Part shown: piece after piece, positions 20,014-28,678 of the stretch
Position numbering within the stretch: the stretch's first letter is position 1
How the letters are laid out: each line of letters opens with the position of its first letter
DNA from: Clostridia bacterium
Lineage (GTDB): Bacteria > Bacillota > Clostridia > Lachnospirales > Lachnospiraceae
Length of the DNA: 42,666 nt
Direction of reading: 5' to 3'
Assembly: GCA_028722515.1 (NCBI GenBank)
Contig: JAQYGS010000029.1
Span: 1 to 42,666, forward strand
Notes under the pieces: model-generated
Databases searched by the model: none
What the model saw: only the letters and a program-made list of their open reading frames with translations
What the model was told of the DNA's origin: nothing
Position numbers and translations under genes: made by a program

Positions 20014-20080
20014 ATCCTGCCTCCCGTTAAAACCGTACACTACTTATCAGTAGTGTATGAAAAGAAACCTCAAAATAGAA

Positions 20081-20320
20081 TCAGAGATATCTGTACATAT
20101 TCTCTGCTTCCTCTTTCCGTACAGTTTCTTTCACATCCAGTACTTCAACCCGGACATTCTTACTTCCAAACTGGATTTCAATGATATCCCCTGCCTTTAC
20201 CTGGGCAGATGCCTTAGCAGGTTTATCGTTGACAAGTACTCTTCCTGCATCGCAAGCTTCGTTGGCAACTGTGCGGCGTTTGATCAGGCGGGATATTTTA
20301 AGATATTTATCCAGACGCAT
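20081..20320 (-). CDS. rqcP: S4-domain RNA-binding protein, RqcP/YabO-like
   Basis: MRLDKYLKISRLIKRRTVANEACDAGRVLVNDKPAKAS S4 domain; position immediately upstream of yabP as in B. subtilis yabO. Confidence 0.88.
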   Translation of the reverse strand: MRLDKYLKISRLIKRRTVANEACDAGRVLVNDKPAKASAQVKAGDIIEIQFGSKNVRVEVLDVKETVRKEEAENMYRYL

Positions 20321-20353
20321 GCTTTCTCCTCTATATCTGATATACCCATAAAG

Positions 20354-20390
20354 TTAAAAAAGGGGGGAACTGATTCGTTCCCCCTGGTTA
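20354..20390 (-). terminator. Rho-independent-like terminator after HU gene
   Basis: GGGGGAAC-tgattc-GTTCCCCC hairpin flanked by A/T-rich tract, just past the HU stop codon. Confidence 0.75.
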
Positions 20391-20401
20391 TCGTATGTGG
20401 A

Positions 20402-20680
20402 TTACTTACCGTTAACCATATCTTTTAAAGCTTTTCCTGCTTTGAATTTAGGTGCTTTAGAAGCTTCAATCTTCATTGTTTCACCAGTCTGAGGATTTCT
20501 TCCCTCTCTAGCAGCTCTTTCACTTACTTCAAAAGTACCGAATCCAACTAACTGAATCTTGCCGCCATTTTTCAGTTCTTTAGATACGACATCAACGAAA
20601 GATTTCAGGACTTCTTCTACGTCCTTCTTGGATAAATTTGTCTCTTTCGCCATAGCTGCTACTAATTCTGTTTTATTCAT
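20402..20680 (-). CDS. hup: HU family DNA-binding protein
   Basis: MNKTELVAAMAKETNLSKKDVEEVLKSFVDVV...GFGTFEVSERAAREGRNPQTGETMKI. Confidence 0.97.
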   Translation of the reverse strand: MNKTELVAAMAKETNLSKKDVEEVLKSFVDVVSKELKNGGKIQLVGFGTFEVSERAAREGRNPQTGETMKIEASKAPKFKAGKALKDMVNGK

Positions 20681-20756
20681 GGTGTTTCCTCCTCTAATGA
20701 TCTATGTCTTTCTTGTTTGGTTGCATCTGCCGAAAGCGACAGAGCTCTATCTTCTA

Positions 20757-20785
20757 TATATATACCATTTTCCTTATATTGTCAA
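20757..20785 (-). promoter_or_regulatory. Candidate sigma-A promoter of hup
   Basis: Minus strand TTGACA - 17 nt - TATATA. Confidence 0.65.
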
Positions 20786-20824
20786 GGTTTTTCCAAGGAT
20801 TACGGCCACCAGTCCGGACATATA

Positions 20825-22558
20825 TTATTTCATTGAGTCAACAAGAGCAAGCACAGCTTTGCCCATAGCTTCAGACTTCTGGTCTGCATCTTCAAGAGAG
20901 GTTCCTTTTACGCCATAATAGAATTTAACTTTGGGCTCTGTTCCGGAAGGTCTTACGCAAACCCATGCATCATCTGTCAGATCATAATAAAGCACATTGG
21001 ACTGAGGAAGTCCGGTTGGTTTCACCTCTCCCGTTGCAATATCAATAATGGTATCCTTCTTATAATCCCTTGCAGAAACCACTTTGTGTCCTGCAAATTC
21101 TGCCGGAGGATTTTTACGAAGAGTTTCCATAATCTCCTGAATCTTCTGAAGTCCCTCAATGCCCTTCATGGTAACAGACTGTACAGCATCTTTATAATAA
21201 CCGAACTGCTCATACATATCAATCATAGCATCCCAGAGTGTCTTACCCTGAGTCTTATAATATGCTGCAGCTTCACAGAGAGCCATGGTTGCTACGATGG
21301 CATCTTTATCCCTTGCATGGGTTCCTATAAGACATCCATAGCTTTCTTCAAATCCGAAAAGATAAGTTCCTTTTCCTTTCTGCTCAAATCCCAGGATCTG
21401 CTGCCCGATATATTTAAAACCGGTAAGTACCTCGATCAGTTTCACTCCATAGCTTTTGGCAATAGCATCTGCCAGATTGCTTGTTACAATTGTCTTGATC
21501 AGAGCGCCATCTTCAGGAAGGCTTCCATTTACAGCCTTTCTCTGGCTGAGTTCATAATTGGCAAGGAGACATCCGGACATATTACCGGTCAGATCATGAT
21601 ATTCTCCGTTTTTGTCTTTTACACGTACTCCCAGACGGTCTGCATCAGGATCTGTGGCAAGGACAAGATCAGCATCAACCTCCTTCGCAAGCTTCAGTCC
21701 AAGTTCAAAAGCCTCAGCTGCTTCAGGATTAGGATAACTTACTGTTGGGAAATCTCCGTCCGGCAGTTCCTGTTCTTTGACAACATAAACGTTCTCAAAT
21801 CCAAGTTCTTTCAGGATTCTTCTTGCCGGGATGTTTCCCGTTCCATGAAGAGGTGTATATACAATTTTTAAATTCTTTCCTTCCTCTTTGATGGCATCCA
21901 TATGTATAACCTGTTTCTTCAATTCTGCAATATAAGCATCATCCACTGCCTGTCCGATCACTTCATACAGTCCTGCTTTGACAGCTTCTTCCTTGTCCAT
22001 GGTCCTGACTGTATTCCAGTCTGAAATGGCCTTCACTTCTGCCATAATTCCGGTATCATGTGGAGGTGTGATCTGAGCGCCGTCTTCCCAGTATACTTTA
22101 TAACCGTTGTATTCAGGAGGATTATGGCTTGCAGTAACGTTAATGCCTGCGGCACATCCAAGATGGCGCACTGCAAAGGACAGCTCCGGTGTAGGTCTTA
22201 ATGATTCAAAAATATAAGCTTTGATACCGTTTGCTGCCAGACACAGTGCTGCTTCCCTTGCAAATTCCGGGGACATATGTCGGGAATCATATGCAATGGC
22301 AACTCCCTGAGATTTCTTATCAACTTTAGCTATATAGTTTGCAAGTCCCTGTGTAGCCCGTCTTACCACATATATATTCATACGGTTGGTTCCGGCACCG
22401 ATAATTCCACGAAGACCTGCTGTACCAAATTCCAGATCCATATAGAAGCGTTCTTTAATTTCATTATCATTATCCTGGATTTCTTTCAGTTCTTTTTTTG
22501 TTTTCTCATCAAAATATGGGTTTTCCAGCCACTGTTTATATACCTCTTTGTAATCCAT
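20825..22558 (-). CDS. Phospho-sugar mutase (phosphoglucomutase, PgcA-like)
   Basis: NVTASHNPPEYNGYKVYW active-site serine loop; DPDADRLG metal-binding loop; GFEESYG; RPSGTEPKVKFY. Confidence 0.95.
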   Translation of the reverse strand: MDYKEVYKQWLENPYFDEKTKKELKEIQDNDNEIKERFYMDLEFGTAGLRGIIGAGTNRMNIYVVRRATQGLANYIAKVDKKSQGVAIAYDSRHMSPEFAREAALCLAANGIKAYIFESLRPTPELSFAVRHLGCAAGINVTASHNPPEYNGYKVYWEDGAQITPPHDTGIMAEVKAISDWNTVRTMDKEEAVKAGLYEVIGQAVDDAYIAELKKQVIHMDAIKEEGKNLKIVYTPLHGTGNIPARRILKELGFENVYVVKEQELPDGDFPTVSYPNPEAAEAFELGLKLAKEVDADLVLATDPDADRLGVRVKDKNGEYHDLTGNMSGCLLANYELSQRKAVNGSLPEDGALIKTIVTSNLADAIAKSYGVKLIEVLTGFKYIGQQILGFEQKGKGTYLFGFEESYGCLIGTHARDKDAIVATMALCEAAAYYKTQGKTLWDAMIDMYEQFGYYKDAVQSVTMKGIEGLQKIQEIMETLRKNPPAEFAGHKVVSARDYKKDTIIDIATGEVKPTGLPQSNVLYYDLTDDAWVCVRPSGTEPKVKFYYGVKGTSLEDADQKSEAMGKAVLALVDSMK

Positions 22559-22608
22559 ACCATGATACCTCCTGTACTTTATTTATTTTTTTCATTATAT
22601 AACAGTTT

Positions 22609-22633
22609 GTAAAAAAAAGGAAGATGATTCCTT
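22609..22633 (-). terminator. Terminator downstream of the cotS-like gene
   Basis: Minus strand AAGGAA-tcatc-TTCCTT followed by TTTTTT. Confidence 0.65.
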
Positions 22634-22644
22634 ACCCTTTTTAG

Positions 22645-23634
22645 CTAAAATGGATAAAATTCAAAGCAATTCTGTGCAAAATTTTTCCATATTTCTTTCT
22701 GTGAGATAAGGTTGTTAAGTTTTTCAACGTTTTTTTCTGATATCCAGGTTTTTTTATGGGAATAATAATGGTTTGCCAGTTTCCAGTATTTCTCCGGATA
22801 AGTGAAACGGACTTTAAGATTCTGCCACTCAGGATACGAGATGGGACGTATTGTATGATATGTTTTCAGCATTTCATTTGCAAGCTTCAGATCCCAGTTG
22901 TATTTTTCCAGAATCTTTCTCATAAATCGGTACAGATCCGCCATCTGTACATCATAATTCCAATGATCAAAATTGGTAACAGCCGTACTGTTTTTCAGGA
23001 TCAGCACATTATGCTGATTGTATTCCCCATGACAGATGCATCCCTCCTGCCAGGACTTTTCACGAAGTCTGTCATAGTCTGATTCTTCCAGCAGAGTTAT
23101 GGCAAGTTCTCCCCTTTGGAGGAACCATTCCACACTTGCCAGAAATTCTTTCTCAAATACACAGGAGGCTCCTTTTTTTCGGATAAATTTTCGTATCTTC
23201 CTGATCTCACGGTTATGACGTTCATATTCTTCTTTCAGAGATTCTTCCCTGTATTCTTCTATAGGCTCCATTTTCGAAACAGTATGTAACTTTGCCAGTG
23301 TCACTACACTTTTCAGAATATCTTCTCTTGATTTGGTATCGCACTCTCTTCCTTCATACCAATGCTGAAGAGTAAATGTGAGATCATCTTTATCTTTGCT
23401 TAAAAGATCTCCTGCTGTATTTTCTATATAATAATCTGTGTTTATACCATTTTTCTGCAGCATGAGGAGAAGTTCCTGCTGTTTTTTCAGTTTTTTTTCC
23501 GAGCCGTGAAATTCCCTCAGGACCATAAGTCCCTGCGATGTATAACAGAGCAGGGCGCCTCTTGTCCTTGCAGAACGATCCGCAGTAAGATCGTACTGGG
23601 AAAGGGTACCAAGTCCGTAATCATACAATGACAT
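22645..23634 (-). CDS. CotS-family spore coat protein / aminoglycoside-phosphotransferase-fold protein
   Basis: LREFHGSEKKL, CICHGEYNQHNVLI, VTNFDHWNYDVQMADLYRFMRKILEKYNWD, characteristic of CotS-like kinase-fold proteins. Confidence 0.85.
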   Translation of the reverse strand: MSLYDYGLGTLSQYDLTADRSARTRGALLCYTSQGLMVLREFHGSEKKLKKQQELLLMLQKNGINTDYYIENTAGDLLSKDKDDLTFTLQHWYEGRECDTKSREDILKSVVTLAKLHTVSKMEPIEEYREESLKEEYERHNREIRKIRKFIRKKGASCVFEKEFLASVEWFLQRGELAITLLEESDYDRLREKSWQEGCICHGEYNQHNVLILKNSTAVTNFDHWNYDVQMADLYRFMRKILEKYNWDLKLANEMLKTYHTIRPISYPEWQNLKVRFTYPEKYWKLANHYYSHKKTWISEKNVEKLNNLISQKEIWKNFAQNCFEFYPF

Positions 23635-23671
23635 TTCCCCCTCTTATTTTTGTACTTTCTATACATATGAA

Positions 23672-23701
23672 AAGAATCCGGGGGATATACCCCGGATTCT
23701 T
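23672..23701 (-). terminator. Terminator overlapping the cca stop codon
   Basis: AAGAATCCGGGG-gatata-CCCCGGATTCTT 12-bp arms followed on the minus strand by TT. Confidence 0.75.
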
Positions 23702-25035
23702 CATCCTTTCATTGTACATTTTACTATATCGAGAAGGATTTCCTTTCTGTTTTTGTCCGGATCCTCCAGAACGATCTCAAGAAGTTCATTCAAAATTTCT
23801 CCGATTTTCCTTCCAGGCTTAAGACCTGCTTCAATAAGATCACTGCCTGTAACTGCCAGTGATTTCAGAGAAACGCATTCCTTTTTTTCCAGGATTTCTC
23901 TGTAAGAATCAATCACCCGGTCGAGACGTGCTTTTTTTTCTTCACGTTTATATTTGCTCTGTGCCAGCATATCTGCTTTCTGTACTTCCAGATAATAGGG
24001 AAAAATATCTTCCCCAATACGATTTACTGCTCTCCTGACAGATCTGACGTCTCCCTGAGGCCTGAAATCATGCCATTTTGTCAGCCTGATAACCTTCCTG
24101 ATAGTATCATTATCAAATTTCAGCCTGCGCAGAATATCTCCGGCCATTTTTTCCCCGGCATCCCCATGGGTTTTAAAATGATCCCGGCCATTCTCATCTG
24201 TTTTTCTCACAGCAGGCTTACCGATATCGTGAAGAAGCATAGTAAGCCTCAGCACTTTATCCGGTTTCACATATAACAGACTGTGAAGAATATGTTCCCC
24301 GACACAATAGCAATGATGGGGCGTATTCTGAGGAGTTCTCATACACACATCAAATTCAGGCAGGAATTCCTGTGTAATCCCTGCCTCATATGCAATTCTC
24401 AGATAATCCGGATGAGGAGACATAAGCAGTTTGACCAGTTCCACCTGAATTCTTTCCGCGCTTACCTGTTTTAAATTAGGCGCCAGGACAGTCAGTGCCT
24501 GCGCTGTCCTCTCTTCGATCTCAAATCCCAGCTGGGCACAGAACCGTACAGCTCTCATAATCCGAAGAGCATCTTCGGTAAAACGTTCCAGTGGATCACC
24601 CACGCACCGGATCTTCTTATTGCGGATATCTTCCAGACCTCCAAAAAGATCCACAAGGCCGACAGAGGGATTGTATGCCATGGCATTGATCGTAAAATCT
24701 CTTCTTTTCAGGTCTTCTTCAAGACTTGCCGTAAAAATGACTTCCCTGGGATGTCTTCCATCTTCATATTCACCGTCTATCCTGTATGTGGTAACCTCGA
24801 ATCCTTCTTTTCCCATAAGGACCGTCACCGTGCCATGCTGAAGACCTGTATCCACAGTTCTGTGAAACAGTTTTTTAACCTGATTTGGTGAAGCAGAAGT
24901 AGTAATATCCCAGTCATCGGGTTTTCTGCCAAGAATGCTGTCACGGACACAGCCGCCTACCACATAAGCTTCAAATCCTGCTTTCTCCAATGTGTATAAT
25001 ATTGTTTGCGCTTTTTCGGGTATTTCCAGAATCAT
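23701..25035 (-). CDS. cca: CCA tRNA nucleotidyltransferase with HD domain
   Basis: YVVGGCVRDSILGRKPDDWDITTSASP, RRDFTINAMAYNP, HDIGKP. Confidence 0.95.
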   Translation of the reverse strand: MILEIPEKAQTILYTLEKAGFEAYVVGGCVRDSILGRKPDDWDITTSASPNQVKKLFHRTVDTGLQHGTVTVLMGKEGFEVTTYRIDGEYEDGRHPREVIFTASLEEDLKRRDFTINAMAYNPSVGLVDLFGGLEDIRNKKIRCVGDPLERFTEDALRIMRAVRFCAQLGFEIEERTAQALTVLAPNLKQVSAERIQVELVKLLMSPHPDYLRIAYEAGITQEFLPEFDVCMRTPQNTPHHCYCVGEHILHSLLYVKPDKVLRLTMLLHDIGKPAVRKTDENGRDHFKTHGDAGEKMAGDILRRLKFDNDTIRKVIRLTKWHDFRPQGDVRSVRRAVNRIGEDIFPYYLEVQKADMLAQSKYKREEKKARLDRVIDSYREILEKKECVSLKSLAVTGSDLIEAGLKPGRKIGEILNELLEIVLEDPDKNRKEILLDIVKCTMKG

Positions 25036-25060
25036 TTAGTCTTCCTTATCTGAATAATTA

Positions 25061-26500
25061 TTAATATGCTCTGCCCCAATATACCATCTTCTTAGCCGGT
25101 TTTCCACAGCAGACGCATACATCGCTTAATTTTTCCTGCTTAAAAGGAATGCACCTTGAAGTTGCCTGAACATCTTCCTTGATCTTATCCTCACATTCAC
25201 GGCATCCGCACCACATTGCCTTTACGAAGCCCGGTTTGTTATTAATGGTATCTTTAAATTCTTCATAATCTGTAGCAACATAAGTATGTGCATCTCTGTG
25301 TCTGCGTGCACGTTCCAGCATATCCTGCTGCATAGTATCCAGGATCTCCTGAACTTTTTCAGCCAGTTCTTCAAAGTTAACGGTATACTTTTCTCTGGTA
25401 TCCCGGCGGCAGATCACAGCCTGTCCTTTTTCTATATCCTTCGGTCCACATTCAATACGTACGGGAATTCCTCTCATCTCCTGTTCAGCGAATTTGAATC
25501 CCGGACTCTTGTCTGTATCATCTACTTTTACGCGAATTCCTGCTGCCTTTAAAGCTGAGAAGATTTCATCTGCTTTCTCCATAACTCCTTCTTTTCGCTG
25601 CTGGATTGGAATCACAACTGCCTGTACAGGAGCAATTCTCGGAGGAAGGACAAGACCGCTGTTATCTCCATGTACCATGATGATAGCACCGATCATACGG
25701 GTTGTCATTCCCCATGAAGTCTGATGTACATATTGAAGTTTATTATCCTTATCTGTATATTGAATATTAAAGGCTCTTGCAAATCCATCACCAAAATTAT
25801 GGCTGGTACCACACTGCAGTGCTTTGCCGTCATGCATGAGGGCTTCGATGGTATAGGTAGCCTCTGCGCCTGCAAATTTCTCTTTATCTGTCTTCTGTCC
25901 CTTGATTACAGGAATCGCAAGTACCTCCTCGCTGAAATCTGCATATAGATTCAGCATCTGAATGGTACGTGCCTCTGCCTCTTCTGCCGTAGCATGTGCA
26001 GTATGGCCTTCCTGCCACAGAAACTCACGTGAGCGGAGGAATGGCCGTGTAGTCTTCTCCCAGCGGACAACAGAGCACCACTGGTTGTACACTTTCGGCA
26101 GATCTCTGTGTGAATGAATTTCCTTTGCATAAAAATCACAGAATAATGTTTCAGATGTAGGGCGTACACAAAGACGCTCCTGCAAAGGCTCCAGGCCTCC
26201 ATGAGTTACCCATGCAACTTCAGGCGCAAAGCCTTCCACATGATCCTTCTCCTTCTCCAGAAGAGATTCGGGAATGAACATAGGCATATAAACATTCTGT
26301 ACTCCTGTCTCCTTAAATCTTCTGTCAAGCTCGTGCTGAATATTCTCCCAGATCGCATAACCGGCAGGTTTGATGACCATACAGCCTTTAACACTGGTAT
26401 AGTCGCAAAGTTCTGCTTTCTTGACCACATCGGTATACCACTGGGCAAAATCGTCTTCCATAGACGTAATGGCTTCTACCAGTTTTTTGTCATTTGCCAT
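25061..26500 (-). CDS. proS: Prolyl-tRNA synthetase (archaeal/eukaryotic-like short form)
   Basis: [59 protein letters not shown] class II motifs; C-terminal Cys cluster [10 protein letters not shown]...CVCCGKPA. Confidence 0.95.
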   Translation of the reverse strand: MANDKKLVEAITSMEDDFAQWYTDVVKKAELCDYTSVKGCMVIKPAGYAIWENIQHELDRRFKETGVQNVYMPMFIPESLLEKEKDHVEGFAPEVAWVTHGGLEPLQERLCVRPTSETLFCDFYAKEIHSHRDLPKVYNQWCSVVRWEKTTRPFLRSREFLWQEGHTAHATAEEAEARTIQMLNLYADFSEEVLAIPVIKGQKTDKEKFAGAEATYTIEALMHDGKALQCGTSHNFGDGFARAFNIQYTDKDNKLQYVHQTSWGMTTRMIGAIIMVHGDNSGLVLPPRIAPVQAVVIPIQQRKEGVMEKADEIFSALKAAGIRVKVDDTDKSPGFKFAEQEMRGIPVRIECGPKDIEKGQAVICRRDTREKYTVNFEELAEKVQEILDTMQQDMLERARRHRDAHTYVATDYEEFKDTINNKPGFVKAMWCGCRECEDKIKEDVQATSRCIPFKQEKLSDVCVCCGKPAKKMVYWGRAY

Positions 26501-26573
26501 GATTGTTTTTCTCCTTTTTTTATCAGAAAATATATTTTATGCAAAATCATATCACACGTTAAGCGTGAAATGA

Positions 26574-27065
26574 TCAGACATTCAGAGTAATCTCTCTTCC
26601 GGTACGTCTGTATTTATAATACTTCACCCCCGCTGCGTCCAGCATACGTTTGGATGCGATCACAGAAGGAGTATCTCCATATTTATCGCAGTCATAAACA
26701 ATACAGCTTATTCCTGCCTGAATTATTGCCTTGGCACACTCATTACAGGGAAAAAGAGTCACGTAAAGCTTAGAACCTTCCAGACTCCCTCCTCTGTAAT
26801 TCAGAATCGCATTCAGTTCACTGTGGGTGACGTAGAAATACTTGGTGTCAAGCTCATTTCCCTCTCTGGCCCATGGGAACTCATCATCGGAACATCCCAC
26901 AGGAAACCCGTTATACCCCATAGACAGAATCTTATTGTCCTGGCTTACAATACAGGCACCAACCTGGGAATTAGGATCCTTTGAACGCATGCCTGAAAGC
27001 ATGGCTACCCCCATAAAGTATTCATCCCATGATAAATAATCTGTTCTTTTATGGTTCTTATCCAT
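26574..27065 (-). CDS. dCMP deaminase (ComEB-like)
   Basis: THSELNAILNYRGG and LFPCNECAKAIIQAGI zinc motifs. Start at 27065 with SD GGGAGGAA. Confidence 0.93.
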   Translation of the reverse strand: MDKNHKRTDYLSWDEYFMGVAMLSGMRSKDPNSQVGACIVSQDNKILSMGYNGFPVGCSDDEFPWAREGNELDTKYFYVTHSELNAILNYRGGSLEGSKLYVTLFPCNECAKAIIQAGISCIVYDCDKYGDTPSVIASKRMLDAAGVKYYKYRRTGREITLNV

Positions 27066-27091
27066 CCAGAATTCCTCCCATATGTTTCCCA

Positions 27092-27523
27092 TTATTCTGT
27101 TTCTATCTGGTCGATTCTCCTTTTATGTCTCTCTTCACCGGAAAACGGTGTATTAAGGAATGTATCAACAATCTTAAGTGCCAGCCCAGGTCCTACCACT
27201 CTTCCTCCAAGTGCAAGAATATTGGCATCATTATGAAGTCTCGTAGCCTCTGCAGTAAAGCAGTCCGTACACACAGCTGCTCGGATTCCCTTTATCTTAT
27301 TTGCAGTAATGGAAATGCCGATTCCTGTACCGCAGATCAGGATTCCTTTGTCACACTCTTTATTAAGAATAGCGTGTGCTACTTTTTTTGCATAGACCGG
27401 ATAGTCAACAGGCTGGGTACTGTCACATCCAAAATCTTTATATGGGATACCCTCCTTATCCAGATGTTTCTTAATCTCCTGTTTTAATTCATAGCCTCCA
27501 TGGTCACATCCTAAAGCAATCAT
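27092..27523 (-). CDS. rpiB: Ribose 5-phosphate isomerase B
   Basis: MIALGCDHGGYELKQEIKKHL; GILICGTGIGISITANKIKGIRAA; start at 27523 after SD GGAGGG. Confidence 0.95.
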   Translation of the reverse strand: MIALGCDHGGYELKQEIKKHLDKEGIPYKDFGCDSTQPVDYPVYAKKVAHAILNKECDKGILICGTGIGISITANKIKGIRAAVCTDCFTAEATRLHNDANILALGGRVVGPGLALKIVDTFLNTPFSGEERHKRRIDQIETE

Positions 27524-27543
27524 TATCTTTCCCTCCAAAAATA

Positions 27544-28620
27544 TTATTCAACATGAATCACTTTATGTCCTGCCGCCTTTAATAGACGGTTCATAATAGC
27601 CTGTCCCATTCGTGGGGTATAAAAAGCTTCTGAGTATATGAAATCCACTTCGCTCTGGTCAAAGTCTCTCAGAACCTCATACAGATGATGGGCAATGGTC
27701 TCCTCCTCTTTCCTGCTTCCGATACTCATTACAAGTCCTGAAGGATATCTGTCCCTGGTCTCATCCGTAGCAATGATACCTGCCTTTTTCCCCTGTGCTT
27801 CGGCCTGTAGGGCCAGCCGGCTGATGGTTTCCACTACTTTTTCCTCCGGTCCCTCCACGATAGAGAGATCTGCTCTTGGAGCATAATGTCTGTACTTCAT
27901 TCCAGGCGCCTTGGGATGAACCTTGCTGTCGGAAGCAATCAGTCCTTTGTCCATACGCACATCTCCCAGGGTATCCTGAAGCATTTCCAATGATATATAT
28001 CCGGGTCTTAAAACCACAGGCACATCTTCCGTAAAATCAACGATGGTTGATTCCAGACCGATTCCCACCTGGCCGCCGTCAATGATCATATCAATATTCT
28101 CTCCCAGATCCTCCTCCACATGCTGTGCAGTAGTAGGACTTGGTCTTCCTGAAGTATTAGCGCTTGGGGCAGCCACATATCCTCCAGCCGCCTTAATAAG
28201 TTCCTGAGCGATCCTGTCGCTTGGAAATCGAACAGCCACACTGTCAAGTCCTCCTGTAGTTTCCAAAGGAACAAGGTCGGACTTAGGCAGAATCATAGTC
28301 AGTGGACCTGGCCAGTATTTCTCTGCAAGAATCATAGCTTCATGGGTAATCCCTGACACAATGGGAGCCAGATCATCCATCCTGGCAATATGAACGATCA
28401 GTGGGTTGTCTGACGGACGGCCTTTGGCTGCATAGATCTTCCTGGATGCCTGAGGATTCAATGCATCTCCTCCCAGACCATAAACAGTTTCTGTAGGAAA
28501 TGCTACCAGACCGCCTTTTTTTAATATTTCCCCTCCACGCCGTATTGCCTCCATATCCAGATTCTCTTCCGTCATGGATACTACTTCTGCTTTCATTTTT
28601 ATCCTGCTTTCTCTTTTCAA
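27544..28620 (-). CDS. L-threonylcarbamoyladenylate synthase (Sua5/YwlC)
   Basis: VAFPTETVYGLGGDALNP, AAPSANTSGRPSPTTAQHV, C-terminal Sua5 domain (APGMKYRHYAP). Confidence 0.94.
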   Translation of the reverse strand: MKRESRIKMKAEVVSMTEENLDMEAIRRGGEILKKGGLVAFPTETVYGLGGDALNPQASRKIYAAKGRPSDNPLIVHIARMDDLAPIVSGITHEAMILAEKYWPGPLTMILPKSDLVPLETTGGLDSVAVRFPSDRIAQELIKAAGGYVAAPSANTSGRPSPTTAQHVEEDLGENIDMIIDGGQVGIGLESTIVDFTEDVPVVLRPGYISLEMLQDTLGDVRMDKGLIASDSKVHPKAPGMKYRHYAPRADLSIVEGPEEKVVETISRLALQAEAQGKKAGIIATDETRDRYPSGLVMSIGSRKEEETIAHHLYEVLRDFDQSEVDFIYSEAFYTPRMGQAIMNRLLKAAGHKVIHVE

Positions 28621-28678
28621 TTCATATTTTTCTATTTTACACGATTTTTCAGGGTTTGTCTCTATTTCCTGATAAATA

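Noticed and set aside
21086-21871. 261-aa plus-strand ORF antisense to phosphoglucomutase
   Set aside because: Shadow ORF over a strongly conserved gene; no recognisable domain.
26501-26573. Possible T-box riboswitch upstream of proS
   Set aside because: The gap is only ~70 nt, with no T-box sequence or long leader.
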